Shown: positions 7,990 to 16,376 of the stretch, in pieces | Numbering within the stretch: position 1 is the stretch's first letter | Layout of the letters: the number at the start of each line of letters is the position of its first letter | Assembly (NCBI GenBank): GCA_003576765.1 | Contig: QEVP01000002.1 | Span: 105,500-169,499, forward strand | DNA from: Pseudomonadota bacterium | Lineage (GTDB): Bacteria; Pseudomonadota; Alphaproteobacteria; Rhizobiales; Xanthobacteraceae | Length of the DNA stretch: 64,000 nucleotides | Reading direction: 5' to 3' | Notes under the pieces: model-generated | Databases searched by the model: none | Told to the model about the DNA's origin: nothing | Seen by the model: the letters and a program-made list of their open reading frames with translations, nothing else | Translations under genes and position numbers: made by a program

Positions 7990-10452
7990 ATGGCGGCAAA
8001 CGATACAGCCTGGATGCGGCGCGGCGGCCTGTTCGGCAAGTATGTGCTGGCGCTGGTCGGGCTCGTCCTGTTCGTGCTGGCGGTCAACGGCGCCATCGAG
8101 ACCTGGATCATCTACCAGCAGACCAAGGCCAATCTCGTCGCCGCCATGGCCGAGAAAGCCGACGCCACCGCGCGCCGCATCGATCAGGCCATCGGCGAAC
8201 TGGAGCGCCAGATCAGTTGGGTGACACGGGCCAGCGTCACCACCCTCGACCAGCGCCGCGCCGACTATGCGCTATTGCTGCGCCAGCAATCCGCCGTCGC
8301 CGACCTCGCCTATCTCGACGGCGATGGCCGCGAGCAGGTGCGGCTGTCGCGGCGCGAGACGGTGGCCGGCGGCAATGCCGACCATGCCCGCGACCCGCGT
8401 TTCACCCAGGCGGTCGCAAAGGGCGTCTGGTACTCGCCGGCGGAGGTGCGCGACGGCGACCCCCGCATGGCGATCGCGGTGGCGCATTCCGGCCGCAACG
8501 CCGGCGTGACGGTGGCCGGGATCGACCTGTCGTTCCTCACGGGCCTCGTCACCGATGCGCAGGGCGGCAAGGTCGGCCATGCCATCGTCGTCGATCACAA
8601 GGGGGTATTGCTGGCAAGCTCCGAGCAGGCCGCGCGCCCTGGCGCGGACCTGTCAGCCCTGCCGCAGATCGCCGCGCTGATTGCGGGCGCGGGACCGCTG
8701 GCGGAGGGCCGCCTGCAAAACGGCAAGGCGGTGCTGAGCGCAGGCCGGGCGCTGCCCGAACTCGGCTGGTCGGTGGTGTTCGAGCAGCCGCGCACCGAGG
8801 CGCTCAAGCCGATCGGCGACCTGTTGTGGCGCGCGGCCCTGCTGGTCGTGCTCGGGCTCGTGGTCGCCACCATTGCCGGCACCATCCTCGCCAGGCGCAT
8901 GCTGGTGCCGATCCGCGCGCTGCGGGCCGGCGCCAGCCGGTTCGGCGCCGGCGACTTCGCCCATCGCATCGAGGTCGAGACCGGCGACGAACTGGAAGAG
9001 CTGGCGCAGCAGTTCAACGGCATGGCCGGGCAACTTCACGAATCCTATTCGCGCCTCGAAGCCAAGGTGGACGAGCGCACCCGCGACCTCGCCCAGTCGG
9101 TCAACGAACTGAAGGTGCTGGAGGAGGTCGGCCGCGCGGTCGCCTCCTCGCTCGACCTCGCCGCGGTGCTGGCGACCGTCGCCGAGCGCGCGCTGGCCAT
9201 CACCGGCGCCGACACCGTGCTGATCTATGGTTTCGATGCGGCGGCCGGCCGTTTCGACCTGATCGAGGCCAAGGGCGCCGGACCCGCGCAGGGCACGCGC
9301 GACCATCTCGTGGTCGATCAGCCGGCAAGCATTTTGCACGAGGCGGCGGCGCGCCGCGAACCGATCGCCGTCGCCGACCTGACCTCCCTGCCCGACCAGC
9401 CGCTGAAGCAGCCGGCGCTCCAGGCCGGCTTCCACTCCGTGCTGGTGGTGCCGCTTGCCGACACCACGGGCGTGCTCGGTGCGCTGGTGGTGATGCGCAA
9501 GCGCAGCGGCGCTTTCTCCGCCAGCGTCGTCGGCCTGATGCGCACCTTCGCGCACCAGGCGGTGGTGGCGATGCGCAACGCGCGGCTGTTCCACGAGGTC
9601 GACCGCAAGGGCCGCGAACTGGCGAGCGCGCACGCCACCGTCAAGTCGCAGGCCGACAAGCTGCAGGAGCAGACCGAAGAGTTGCGCGACTGGAACAGGT
9701 CGCTGGAACAGCGCGTCGCGCGCCAGCTCGGCGAGATCGAACGCATTCGCCGGCTCGAGCGCTTCCTCGCCCCACAGGTGGCGCAGCTCATCGCCTCCTC
9801 CGACGGCCACGAGGCGCTGCTGGCCAGTCACCGCCGCGAGGTGACGGTGGTGTTCTGCGACCTGCGCGGCTTCACCGCCTTCACCGAGGCGACCGAGCCG
9901 GAAGAGGTGATGACCATCCTGCGCGAGTATCACAAGACGCTCGGCGAACTGATCTTCCGCTACGAGGGCACGCTCGACCGCTACGCCGGCGACGGCGTGA
10001 TGATCCTGTTCAACGCCCCGCTCAAGTTGCCCGATCACGTCGCACGCGCGGTGCGGATGGCGGTCGAGATGCGCGACGCCATGGACATCATGACCGGGAA
10101 ATGGCGCAACCGCGGCCATGCGCTCGGCTTCGGCATCGGCATCGCGCTCGGCTACGCCACGCTCGGCCAGATCGGCTTCGACCGCCGGCTCGAATACGCC
10201 GCCGTCGGCAGCGTCACCAACCTCGCCTCGCGACTGTGCGATGAGGCCAAGGCCGGGCAGATCGTCGTCAGCCAGCGTGTCTACGGCATGGTCGAGCCGT
10301 GGGTCGAGGCGCGGCCCATCGCCGACCTCGACCTCAAGGGCTTTCATCGCCCGGTGCCGGCCATGGAGGTGCTGCGCTGGCGCGGCGACACCGAGGCGAC
10401 GGCCGCCGGGGCGCCGCCGTCGCACCCCGGAAGCGGCCGCGATCCCGGCTGA
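7990..10452 (+). CDS. Membrane-bound class III adenylate/guanylate cyclase with HAMP and GAF domains
   Basis: The product has 820 residues. ATG 7990 is preceded by GGAAGGGG at good spacing. TM1 lies at about 18-39. A periplasmic Cache-like sensor follows, then TM2 at about 277-300, a HAMP domain (MLVPIRALRAGASRFGAGDF onward), a short coiled coil and a GAF domain (about 380-540). A linker coiled coil leads to the cyclase catalytic domain (about 610-780). That domain has both metal-binding Asp motifs (VVFCDLRGFTAFT and YAGDGVMILFN) and the EYAAVGSVTNLASRL segment. It should make cAMP in response to an extracellular signal and a cytosolic GAF ligand. The divergent Crp/Fnr-type regulator is a candidate cAMP target. 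Confidence 0.92.
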   Translation: MAANDTAWMRRGGLFGKYVLALVGLVLFVLAVNGAIETWIIYQQTKANLVAAMAEKADATARRIDQAIGELERQISWVTRASVTTLDQRRADYALLLRQQSAVADLAYLDGDGREQVRLSRRETVAGGNADHARDPRFTQAVAKGVWYSPAEVRDGDPRMAIAVAHSGRNAGVTVAGIDLSFLTGLVTDAQGGKVGHAIVVDHKGVLLASSEQAARPGADLSALPQIAALIAGAGPLAEGRLQNGKAVLSAGRALPELGWSVVFEQPRTEALKPIGDLLWRAALLVVLGLVVATIAGTILARRMLVPIRALRAGASRFGAGDFAHRIEVETGDELEELAQQFNGMAGQLHESYSRLEAKVDERTRDLAQSVNELKVLEEVGRAVASSLDLAAVLATVAERALAITGADTVLIYGFDAAAGRFDLIEAKGAGPAQGTRDHLVVDQPASILHEAAARREPIAVADLTSLPDQPLKQPALQAGFHSVLVVPLADTTGVLGALVVMRKRSGAFSASVVGLMRTFAHQAVVAMRNARLFHEVDRKGRELASAHATVKSQADKLQEQTEELRDWNRSLEQRVARQLGEIERIRRLERFLAPQVAQLIASSDGHEALLASHRREVTVVFCDLRGFTAFTEATEPEEVMTILREYHKTLGELIFRYEGTLDRYAGDGVMILFNAPLKLPDHVARAVRMAVEMRDAMDIMTGKWRNRGHALGFGIGIALGYATLGQIGFDRRLEYAAVGSVTNLASRLCDEAKAGQIVVSQRVYGMVEPWVEARPIADLDLKGFHRPVPAMEVLRWRGDTEATAAGAPPSHPGSGRDPG

Positions 10453-10463
10453 GCACCGGCAGT

Positions 10464-10543
10464 CTTCTTCACGCGAACCGGCCGTCGCCGGGCCGGAGCC
10501 GGCTATGGCCCGGCGAAGGCCGGTGCCCACTTCGCTCGAAAAC
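10464..10543 (-). repeat. Dispersed repeat, family R1 copy B, with nested GC-rich palindrome
   Basis: Read on the minus strand this begins GTTTTCGAGCGAAGTGG and ends GGTTCGCGTGAAGAAG, the first half of the R1 element. An extra block of about 42 bases, rich in CCGG and GCCGG, splits the ACCGGTT core (about 10481-10522). The same kind of insert is found in copy C near 26857-26894, with CCATAGCCGGCT shared. The terminal TTCTGATTCCATCAGAA hairpin is absent here. Confidence 0.7.
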
Positions 10544-10635
10544 TCTATGATACACTGAACCTTCGTGATGGGGGCGGCGTCTCACCAGCGGCGCCGGCGC
10601 CTCCCGCCCGCAGCACCTTGCCGACAGGACCGCCG

Positions 10636-11547
10636 ATGCCCCAGCGCGCCGCGCCTCCCTTCCATACCCGCCTCGCAATAACGACCCTCGCCGCTGCCGC
10701 GCTGCTGGCGCCGCTGCCGGCAGGGGCGCAGGACGCCGCCAAAGGCGCCGCGGTCACGGTATTGCGGGCGACGAAAGCCTGCTTCGCCGCCACCGTGGAG
10801 GTGGCCGGCGTGCTGATCCCGCGCAGCGAGGTGCCGGTCGGTCCCCCGCGCGACGGGCTGAAGATCGCCGACGTGCTGGTCGATCCCGGCGATCTCGTCA
10901 CCGCCGGCCAGGCGCTTGCCCGGCTCACTGCGCCCGATGGCGCCGCGGTGACGCTGTCCGCGCCCGTTGCCGGCATCGTCAGCGCCTCCACCGCCCTGAT
11001 CGGCATGACGGCATCGCGGCAGGCCGACCCACTGTTCAAGGTCATCGCCGACGGCGAGTTCGATCTGGCGGCGCAGGCCGATGCCGCCAGCATGCGGCGG
11101 CTGAAAACCGACCAGGCCGCGGCGATACGCGTCGCCGGCACCGGCGAGGTCAAGGGCAAGGTCAAGCAGGTCGCGACCTCGATCGAGCCGAACACGCAGC
11201 TCGGCCGCGTCTTCATTTCCGTGGACACGTCGCGGCGCCTGCTCGCCAACGCCGCGGCGCAGGCAACCATCAAGACCGGCGAAAGCTGTGGCATCGCCGT
11301 GCCGCTGACCGCGGTGCTGTACGGCGACGGCGCCACGGTGGTGCAGGTGGTGCGGCGCGACCGGGTGGAGACGCGCCGCGTCGAGACCGGGCTGATGTCC
11401 GGCGGGCAGGTCGAAATCCGCGAGGGCTTGAGCGAAGGCGACGTCGTGGTCGCCCGTGCCGGCGCGCTGCTGCGCGAAGGCGATCCGGTGCGCCCCATCG
11501 CCGCCGGGATCGCGGCGGCGAGCGAAGCCAGCAAGGCGACGAAGTAA
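10636..11547 (+). CDS. Orphan RND/HlyD-type periplasmic adaptor
   Basis: This 303-residue protein has a signal peptide (cleavage near residue 28, PAGAQ) and the same organisation as the adaptor at 2965. It has a half-lipoyl motif (VLVDPGDLVTAGQALARL), a matching beta-barrel region with QVATSIEPNTQLGRVF, and the C-terminal EGLSEGDVVVARAGALLREG. The two Cys positions are conserved (KACF and ESCGIAVP). It is therefore a paralogue of that gene. No permease or outer-membrane channel is next to it, so it may serve the pump at 3848-6970 or one elsewhere. It is preceded by repeat copy B and followed by another repeat, so it is probably a single-gene unit. Confidence 0.8.
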   Translation: MPQRAAPPFHTRLAITTLAAAALLAPLPAGAQDAAKGAAVTVLRATKACFAATVEVAGVLIPRSEVPVGPPRDGLKIADVLVDPGDLVTAGQALARLTAPDGAAVTLSAPVAGIVSASTALIGMTASRQADPLFKVIADGEFDLAAQADAASMRRLKTDQAAAIRVAGTGEVKGKVKQVATSIEPNTQLGRVFISVDTSRRLLANAAAQATIKTGESCGIAVPLTAVLYGDGATVVQVVRRDRVETRRVETGLMSGGQVEIREGLSEGDVVVARAGALLREGDPVRPIAAGIAAASEASKATK

Positions 11548-11564
11548 AGCAGCGCGAACCTGTT

Positions 11565-11640
11565 CCGGCCATCCACGTCTTCTTCTTTGATGAGCAGCCA
11601 CTAAGACGTGGATGCGCGGGACAAGCCCGCGCATGACGAA
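11565..11640. repeat. Dispersed inverted repeat, family R3 copy A
   Basis: CCATCCACGTCTT is answered by AAGACGTGGATG, followed by CGCGGGACAAGCCCGCG and CATGACGAA. The same layout (ATCCACGTCTT, AAGACGTGGAT, CCGGG-x-CCCGG, CATGACG) occurs at 31120-31217, and related units are at 45699-45816. Lying just after the adaptor stop, it could form a strong RNA hairpin, but there is no T-tract to make it a convincing terminator. Confidence 0.65.
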
Positions 11641-11720
11641 GTGAGATAGATTGCCGGTTTACACGCGAGCGAAGCGACACCGTCCTTCGAACGGCTATGC
11701 TCGCGCATGCTACGTGGGGA

Positions 11721-13148
11721 TTACCGCACCAGAACGTTGCGGAACTGCCAGGGATCGTCGGTGTCGATGTCTTCCGCGAACAGGCCGGGGCGGCCTGCCA
11801 GCGGCGTCCAGTCGGTGTAATAGCCCTTGAGCGGGCCGAGATACGGCGACTGCACCTCGAGGCAGCGACGGAAATCGATCTCGTCGGCTTCCACGATGCC
11901 GGCGCGGGGATTTTCCAGCGCCCATACCATGCCGGCCATCACCGCGGACGTGACCTGAAGACCCGTGGCGTTCTGATAGGGCGCGATGCGCCGCGTCTCC
12001 TCGATGGAGAGCTGCGAGCCATACCAGTAGGCATTTTTGGCGTGGCCGTAGAGCAGCACGCCGAGTTCGTCGATGCCGTCCTCGATCTCGTTCTCGTCGA
12101 GGATGTGCCACGACGGCTGCATGGTGCCGCCGTTGCCGAACATCTCGTGCGCCGACAGCACCGCGTCGTTGGCGGGATGATAGGCGTAGTGGCAGGTCGG
12201 CCGGTACGCCACCTTGTCGCCGTCGCGCACGGTGAGATAGTCGGCGATCGAGATCGCCTCGTTGTGCGTGACGAGGAAGCCGTATTGCGGCCCCGGCGTC
12301 GGGCACCACGAACGCACGCGCGTGTTGCCGCCCGGCTGCAGCAGATAGATCGCCGCCCCACACCCGGAAGCGTGGGTGCGGGCATTGTCCGGCATCCATT
12401 TCTCGTGCGTGCCCCAGCCAAGCTCCGACGGCTGCAGGCTCTCGGAAACGAACCCTTCGACCGACCAGGTGTTGACGAAAACGTTCATCGGCTTCGGCTT
12501 CTTCGAGCGCTGCGTATCGCGCTCGGCGATGTGGATGCCCTTGATGCCGAGCCGCTGCGCCAGCCGTCCCCAGTCCTCGCGGGCGGCGGGGGTCTTGACC
12601 TCGATCTTGAGATCGCGCGCGAGATCGACCAGCGCCTGCTTGACGAACCACGACACCATGCCGGGGTTGGCGCCGCAGGTGGACACCGCCGTGGTGCCGC
12701 CGGGATTGGCACGCTTGGCGGCAAGCAGCGTCTCGCGCAGCGCGTAGTTGGTGCGCGCTTCCGGCCCAGCATCCTTGTCGAAATAGAAACCGAGCCACGG
12801 CTCGACCACGGTATCGACGTAGAGCACATCGATGCTGCGGCACAATTCCATCAGCGCCACCGACGAGGTATCGACGGAGACGTTGACGCAAAAGCCCTGC
12901 CCGCTGCCTTCCGTCAACAGCGGCTTCAGCACCTTGACGTAATTATCCTTGGTGATCGCCTCCCTGATAAAGCGCACGCCGTGCTTTTTGGCGAGCGTAT
13001 CGTCGGCATGCGGATCGATGATGACGAAACGCGACCTGTCGAAGGCGAAGTGACGCTCGATCAGGGGCAAGAGCCCTTTGCCGATCGAGCCGAACCCGAT
13101 CATGACCAGCGGACCGTCAATTCGCGCATGGACGGGAGAAGCGACCAT
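11721..13148 (-). CDS. hss: Homospermidine synthase
   Basis: The product has 475 residues, the usual size for bacterial homospermidine synthase. The N-terminus holds a Rossmann nucleotide motif (MIGFGSIGKGLLPLIERH). Family-typical segments follow: VDTSSVALMELCRSIDVLYV, the TCGANPGMVSWFVKQAL stretch and, near the C-terminus, YQNATGLQVTSAVMAGMVWA. It makes homospermidine from two putrescines (or spermidine plus putrescine) with NAD as prosthetic group, in the cytosol. It belongs with the ornithine decarboxylase at 16377-17428, the usual source of putrescine, which appears broken here. The 244-base gap upstream holds a possible weak promoter (TTGTCT, 17 bases, TTTGAT on the minus strand near 13280-13310), unproven. 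Confidence 0.95.
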   Translation of the reverse strand: MVASPVHARIDGPLVMIGFGSIGKGLLPLIERHFAFDRSRFVIIDPHADDTLAKKHGVRFIREAITKDNYVKVLKPLLTEGSGQGFCVNVSVDTSSVALMELCRSIDVLYVDTVVEPWLGFYFDKDAGPEARTNYALRETLLAAKRANPGGTTAVSTCGANPGMVSWFVKQALVDLARDLKIEVKTPAAREDWGRLAQRLGIKGIHIAERDTQRSKKPKPMNVFVNTWSVEGFVSESLQPSELGWGTHEKWMPDNARTHASGCGAAIYLLQPGGNTRVRSWCPTPGPQYGFLVTHNEAISIADYLTVRDGDKVAYRPTCHYAYHPANDAVLSAHEMFGNGGTMQPSWHILDENEIEDGIDELGVLLYGHAKNAYWYGSQLSIEETRRIAPYQNATGLQVTSAVMAGMVWALENPRAGIVEADEIDFRRCLEVQSPYLGPLKGYYTDWTPLAGRPGLFAEDIDTDDPWQFRNVLVR

Positions 13149-13392
13149 TCAGACAAACTCCATAAAGGCAGACAAAAAACGATGGCGAGAGACGTGACGT
13201 AAGAGACGTCGCGCAAGAGGCACGGCGAACCGCGGTGCGGAGACGACATCGGGCGATGCCGCCGCGACCGTGGTTGTTTGCTTACATCAAAATACGATGA
13301 CAGGCGTTAGACAATTTTCCGGCACGGGAGGGCGAGGAGCGCAAAGCGCCGCGACGGACGAATGCCCGGCACGGTCGCTCGCGCCCGCATGA

Positions 13393-13839
13393 TCAGATCG
13401 CCTGCGGCTTGACCGTGAGCACGGTCAAGGCGCGCCAGCCGCCGGTCGGGGTCTGGAACTCGATGGTCTGCCCCTCGGACAGGCCGATCAGGGCCGCGCC
13501 GATCGGGGTCAGAATCGAGATCTTGCCGGCGTCGACGTTGGCGTCCTCCGGATAGACCAGCTGGACGCTGCGCGTCTGGCCGCTGACGTCGTCGCGGAAG
13601 GTGACGTTGGAATCCATCGTCACCAGCCCGACGCACGGCGTCGCTTCCGGCAGGACCGCCGCGCGCTCGATCTCGCGCGCAAGAAAATCCGACGTCTCCG
13701 GATACTTGTTGGCCGCCGCGTCGGCGAGCTTGCGCAGCCGCTCGATATCGGTCGGGTTCATGGAAATGGGCGGCAGTTTCGTGTCCAGCGTATTGGTCAT
13801 CTCTTTCACCATGTCTTTCACCACCTCGCGTTGCGCCAT
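13393..13839 (-). CDS. Rnk/GreA C-terminal-like protein (nucleoside diphosphate kinase regulator family), copy 1
   Basis: The product has 148 residues. A helical N-terminal part (TDIERLRKLADAAANKYPET) precedes a GreA/GreB C-terminal-type beta domain with YPEDANVDAGKISILTPIGA and the ending LSEGQTIEFQTPTGGWRALT. Rnk-family proteins bind RNA polymerase through the secondary channel but lack the GreA coiled coil. The ATG at 13839 shares a base with the TGA of the gene before it (TGATG), which supports this start and translational coupling. A later ATG at 13800 would give 135 residues and cannot be excluded. The exact role is not known from sequence. Confidence 0.82.
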   Translation of the reverse strand: MAQREVVKDMVKEMTNTLDTKLPPISMNPTDIERLRKLADAAANKYPETSDFLAREIERAAVLPEATPCVGLVTMDSNVTFRDDVSGQTRSVQLVYPEDANVDAGKISILTPIGAALIGLSEGQTIEFQTPTGGWRALTVLTVKPQAI

Positions 13840-14318
13840 CAGGCGGCCGAAGGGCCGGGATCGGGATCGGGCAGCGGTCCGAATGCGTCCTTGCGCGGCG
13901 GGCGACGCCGGAAGAACGCGATACCAGGCGGCGGCGCCAGGCTCTCCACCGCAGCAACGCGCGTTGCCCCGTCGTCGTCGCGATAAGGCATCCGCGCCCC
14001 GACACGCAGGCCGAGCAGCGCGGCGCCGACCGGCGACATCACCGACAGATGAATGTCGGCATTGATGCAATCCTCGGGCAGCGCCAGCATGCGCGTGGAC
14101 ACGGCCGCGCCGTCGTCCTCGCGGAATGCCACCCAGTGATCGACGCACACCACATCGTCCGGCACGTTCACCGTGTCGAACACCGTGGCGCGGTCGAGTT
14201 CCGACAGCAGGAAGCGAGCGATCGGATCGGCATCCTTCAAGGCGCGCAACGCCAGACGCCGCAGGCGCCCGATGTCGCCGGCGGGAATGACGATGGGAGG
14301 AATGGCTTCCGAGATCAT
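13839..14318 (-). CDS. Rnk/GreA C-terminal-like protein, copy 2
   Basis: This 159-residue protein has the same design as the downstream copy. Helices (GDIGRLRRLALRALKDADPI) are followed by the beta domain with LPEDCINADIHLSVMSPVGA and LGLRVGARMPYRDDDG. It then has an extra basic and Pro/Asp-rich tail (FFRRRPPRKDAFGPLPDPDP). The identity to copy 1 is clearly limited, so this is an old duplication. The two are coupled by a TGATG overlap and should act together on transcription or RNA polymerase. A short upstream extension to 14354 is open but adds no recognisable sequence. Confidence 0.8.
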   Translation of the reverse strand: MISEAIPPIVIPAGDIGRLRRLALRALKDADPIARFLLSELDRATVFDTVNVPDDVVCVDHWVAFREDDGAAVSTRMLALPEDCINADIHLSVMSPVGAALLGLRVGARMPYRDDDGATRVAAVESLAPPPGIAFFRRRPPRKDAFGPLPDPDPGPSAA

Positions 14319-14498
14319 GATGCGTCTCGCAATGAAGGAACCGGCGCGCCGCACCGGAGCCTGTCGTTATTCGATTGTAGGGGAATTGACTTTGTCCCGG
14401 ACGGCGTAAACGCACGTCCGCCCGGGCTACCTTCCTTTGTGAAGGTGGCCTGCGCGAAGAAACAAGTAATTGCGCTGCACGGTCGTCATAATGTGTTG

Positions 14499-14526
14499 AA
14501 GGTAGGGATATTTGCCGGAAAGTCAA
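14499..14526 (-). promoter_or_regulatory. Putative housekeeping promoter for the Rnk-like pair
   Basis: On the minus strand TTGACT is followed after 16 bases by TACCTT, about 180 bases before the ATG at 14318, in an AT-rich stretch unlike its surroundings. Nothing else is recognised in the 266 bases between the two genes. The match is fair only. Confidence 0.35.
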
Positions 14527-14584
14527 TATCCGCGCGGCTTCGCACGCTGCGAACGCCTCGCAGCACGCTCTCGCACGGCGCGCC

Positions 14585-15508
14585 TCACACGGCCGATTCC
14601 GAGGCAAGCACGCAAGCGGCCGCGTCGATATCGATCTGCACCGTGACGTGCCCGATACCGAAGCGATGCTTCAACTCATCGGCGATGGCGGACAGAAACG
14701 CATCGCCCGGATGGCCGCCCGGCATGACGAGATGCGCGGTCAGCGCCGTCTCGGTGGTGCTGATCGGCCAGATGTGCAGGTCATGCAGCGCGGCGACGCC
14801 CGGTCGCTCACCGAGATACGCGCGCACCTTGGCCGGATCGATGCGCGCCGGGACGGCGGCGAGCGACATCGCCGTGCTTTCGCGCAGCAAGCCCCAGGTG
14901 CTCCAGACGATCACCGCGACAATGACAAGACTGATCAGCGGATCGATCCATAAGGCGCCGGTAAACAGAATGATCGCGCCGCCGATGACGACGCCGACTG
15001 ACACCAGCGCATCGGCGACCATGTGCAGATAGGCGCCGCGGATGTTGAGATCGGTGTCGCGCCCGCCCATGAACAGCCACGCCGTGAAGCCGTTGATGAG
15101 AATGCCGATGGCGGCGACGACGATCACCGTCACGCTCTTGACCGGCTCGGGGTTGGCGAGCCGCTGCACCGCTTCGAGCGCGATCGCGCCGGCGGCCAGC
15201 AGCAGCAGGATGGCGTTGATCAGCGCCGCGAGGATCGAGGCGTTGCGCAGGCCGTAGGTCAGGCGCGGCGTCGGCGCGCGCCTCGCCAGCACCACCGCCA
15301 CCCACGCCACCACGAGGCCGAGCACGTCGGAGAGGTTGTGGCCGGCATCGGCGATCAGCGCCGTCGAATTGGCGAGGAAGCCGAACACGGCCTCCACGGT
15401 CAGAAAGGCGGCGTTGAGCCCGACCCCGATCACGAAGGCGCGGCCGAAATCCTGCGGCGCGTGGCTGTGCGCATGGCCGGAATGATCGTGGCCGTGATGC
15501 GTGTGCAT
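14585..15508 (-). CDS. Cation diffusion facilitator (CDF) zinc/cobalt/cadmium exporter, CzcD-like
   Basis: The product has 307 residues. A His-rich N-terminus (MHTHHGHDHSGHAHSHA) likely collects metal. Six transmembrane helices follow, with the metal site split between ALIADAGHNLSD (helix 2) and YLHMVADALVS (helix 5), giving the His/Asp plus His/Asp pattern typical of zinc-type members. The cytosolic C-terminal domain (about 215-300) holds LHDLHIWPISTTETALTAHL, the metallochaperone-like fold. It exports divalent cations from the cytosol in exchange for protons. Zinc is the most likely substrate; cobalt and cadmium cannot be excluded. Confidence 0.93.
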   Translation of the reverse strand: MHTHHGHDHSGHAHSHAPQDFGRAFVIGVGLNAAFLTVEAVFGFLANSTALIADAGHNLSDVLGLVVAWVAVVLARRAPTPRLTYGLRNASILAALINAILLLLAAGAIALEAVQRLANPEPVKSVTVIVVAAIGILINGFTAWLFMGGRDTDLNIRGAYLHMVADALVSVGVVIGGAIILFTGALWIDPLISLVIVAVIVWSTWGLLRESTAMSLAAVPARIDPAKVRAYLGERPGVAALHDLHIWPISTTETALTAHLVMPGGHPGDAFLSAIADELKHRFGIGHVTVQIDIDAAACVLASESAV

Positions 15509-15579
15509 GGCTTGTAATCTACCGCCGCGCGGCGGAGATGCCTACGGCGCCGCGCCTGGAATCGGTCGCGACAGGTTCG

Positions 15580-16146
15580 TCATGCCGCACGCGAAAGCGG
15601 GGCGTGCCGGAGCCGGCGCCCGGTGGCGACCAGCACGCCGCGCGCGCCCTCAAGCGCACCCGGCTGCAACTCGCACCCGAGCAGCCGCTCGCGCTCGAAC
15701 GGTCCCGGCAGGAACAGCGCGCCGGTCTTCTCCGCGGAGAACCCGAAGCGGGCATAGTACGGCGCATCGCCCAGCAGCACCACGCCGGCGTGGCCGCGCG
15801 CATGCGCCTCGGCGAGCGCACGCGTCATCAGCACCGCGCCCAGGCCCAGCGAGCGGCAGGCGGGATCGACCGCCAGCGGGCCGAGCATGAGGAACGGCGC
15901 GCCGGACGCGGCGACATTCCACAGCCGCACGGTGCCGATCAGCCGTCCGTTCCGCGTCGCGGTGAAGGCCAGTCCATCGGCCGGCAGCCGGCCTTCGCGC
16001 AGACGCTGGCAGGTGCGCGCATGGCGGCCCGCACCGAACGCTGCGTCGAGCAGCGCCTCGCGCATTGCGGCGTCGGTCGCGCGCTCGTGACGAATGGCGA
16101 ACGGCGCATCGTCACGGGCATGGGCAATTCGCAGGGTCTTGGTCAT
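15580..16146 (-). CDS. GNAT-family N-acetyltransferase
   Basis: This 188-residue protein carries the acetyl-CoA-binding core LAVDPACRSLGLGAVLMTRA (the R/Q-x-x-G-x-G/A motif is RSLGLG) at about 110-130. It continues with GHAGVVLLGDAPYYARFGF, the typical beta5-alpha4 segment, and ends in a basic tail. It should transfer acetyl from acetyl-CoA to a small amine or a protein; the acceptor is unknown. It lies downstream of the ornithine decarboxylase on the same strand (230 bases away, across a repeat), so a polyamine-type substrate is a thought but not shown. Confidence 0.88.
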   Translation of the reverse strand: MTKTLRIAHARDDAPFAIRHERATDAAMREALLDAAFGAGRHARTCQRLREGRLPADGLAFTATRNGRLIGTVRLWNVAASGAPFLMLGPLAVDPACRSLGLGAVLMTRALAEAHARGHAGVVLLGDAPYYARFGFSAEKTGALFLPGPFERERLLGCELQPGALEGARGVLVATGRRLRHAPLSRAA

Positions 16147-16240
16147 GACGCACCTCGCCCCGCTGTCCTTTCGGACAGCGTTGTCAGTCCGGATCTCGGA
16201 GGTGACAGGATGGGAGCCGGATCGTCCGGCTTCCCCACTT

Positions 16241-16355
16241 TCTCGCTCCCTCCCCCTACAAGGGGGAGGGTCAGGGTGGGGGCCAAAATCACGATGACCC
16301 TCTCCCGTCTCGCATCTGACGATGCTCGCCGACCTCTCCCTTTCAGGGAGAGGAA
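16241..16355. repeat. Dispersed GC-rich repeat, family R4 copy A
   Basis: TCGCTCCCTCCCCCTACAAG runs into GGGGGAGGGTCAGGGTGGGG and is followed after a spacer by CCTCTCCCTTTCAGGGAGAGG. A similar arrangement of opposed CCTCTCCC/GGGAGAGG blocks is at 38935-39056. These look like the short dispersed inverted repeats common between genes in this group. It separates the decarboxylase from the acetyltransferase. Confidence 0.55.
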
Positions 16356-16376
16356 GACGGCGCGAAGCCCCGTGCC

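Noticed and set aside
11697..13202. Long plus-strand reading frame opposite homospermidine synthase
   Set aside because: It is the His/Arg/Asp-rich mirror typical of GC-rich antisense frames; the minus strand carries a fully conserved enzyme.
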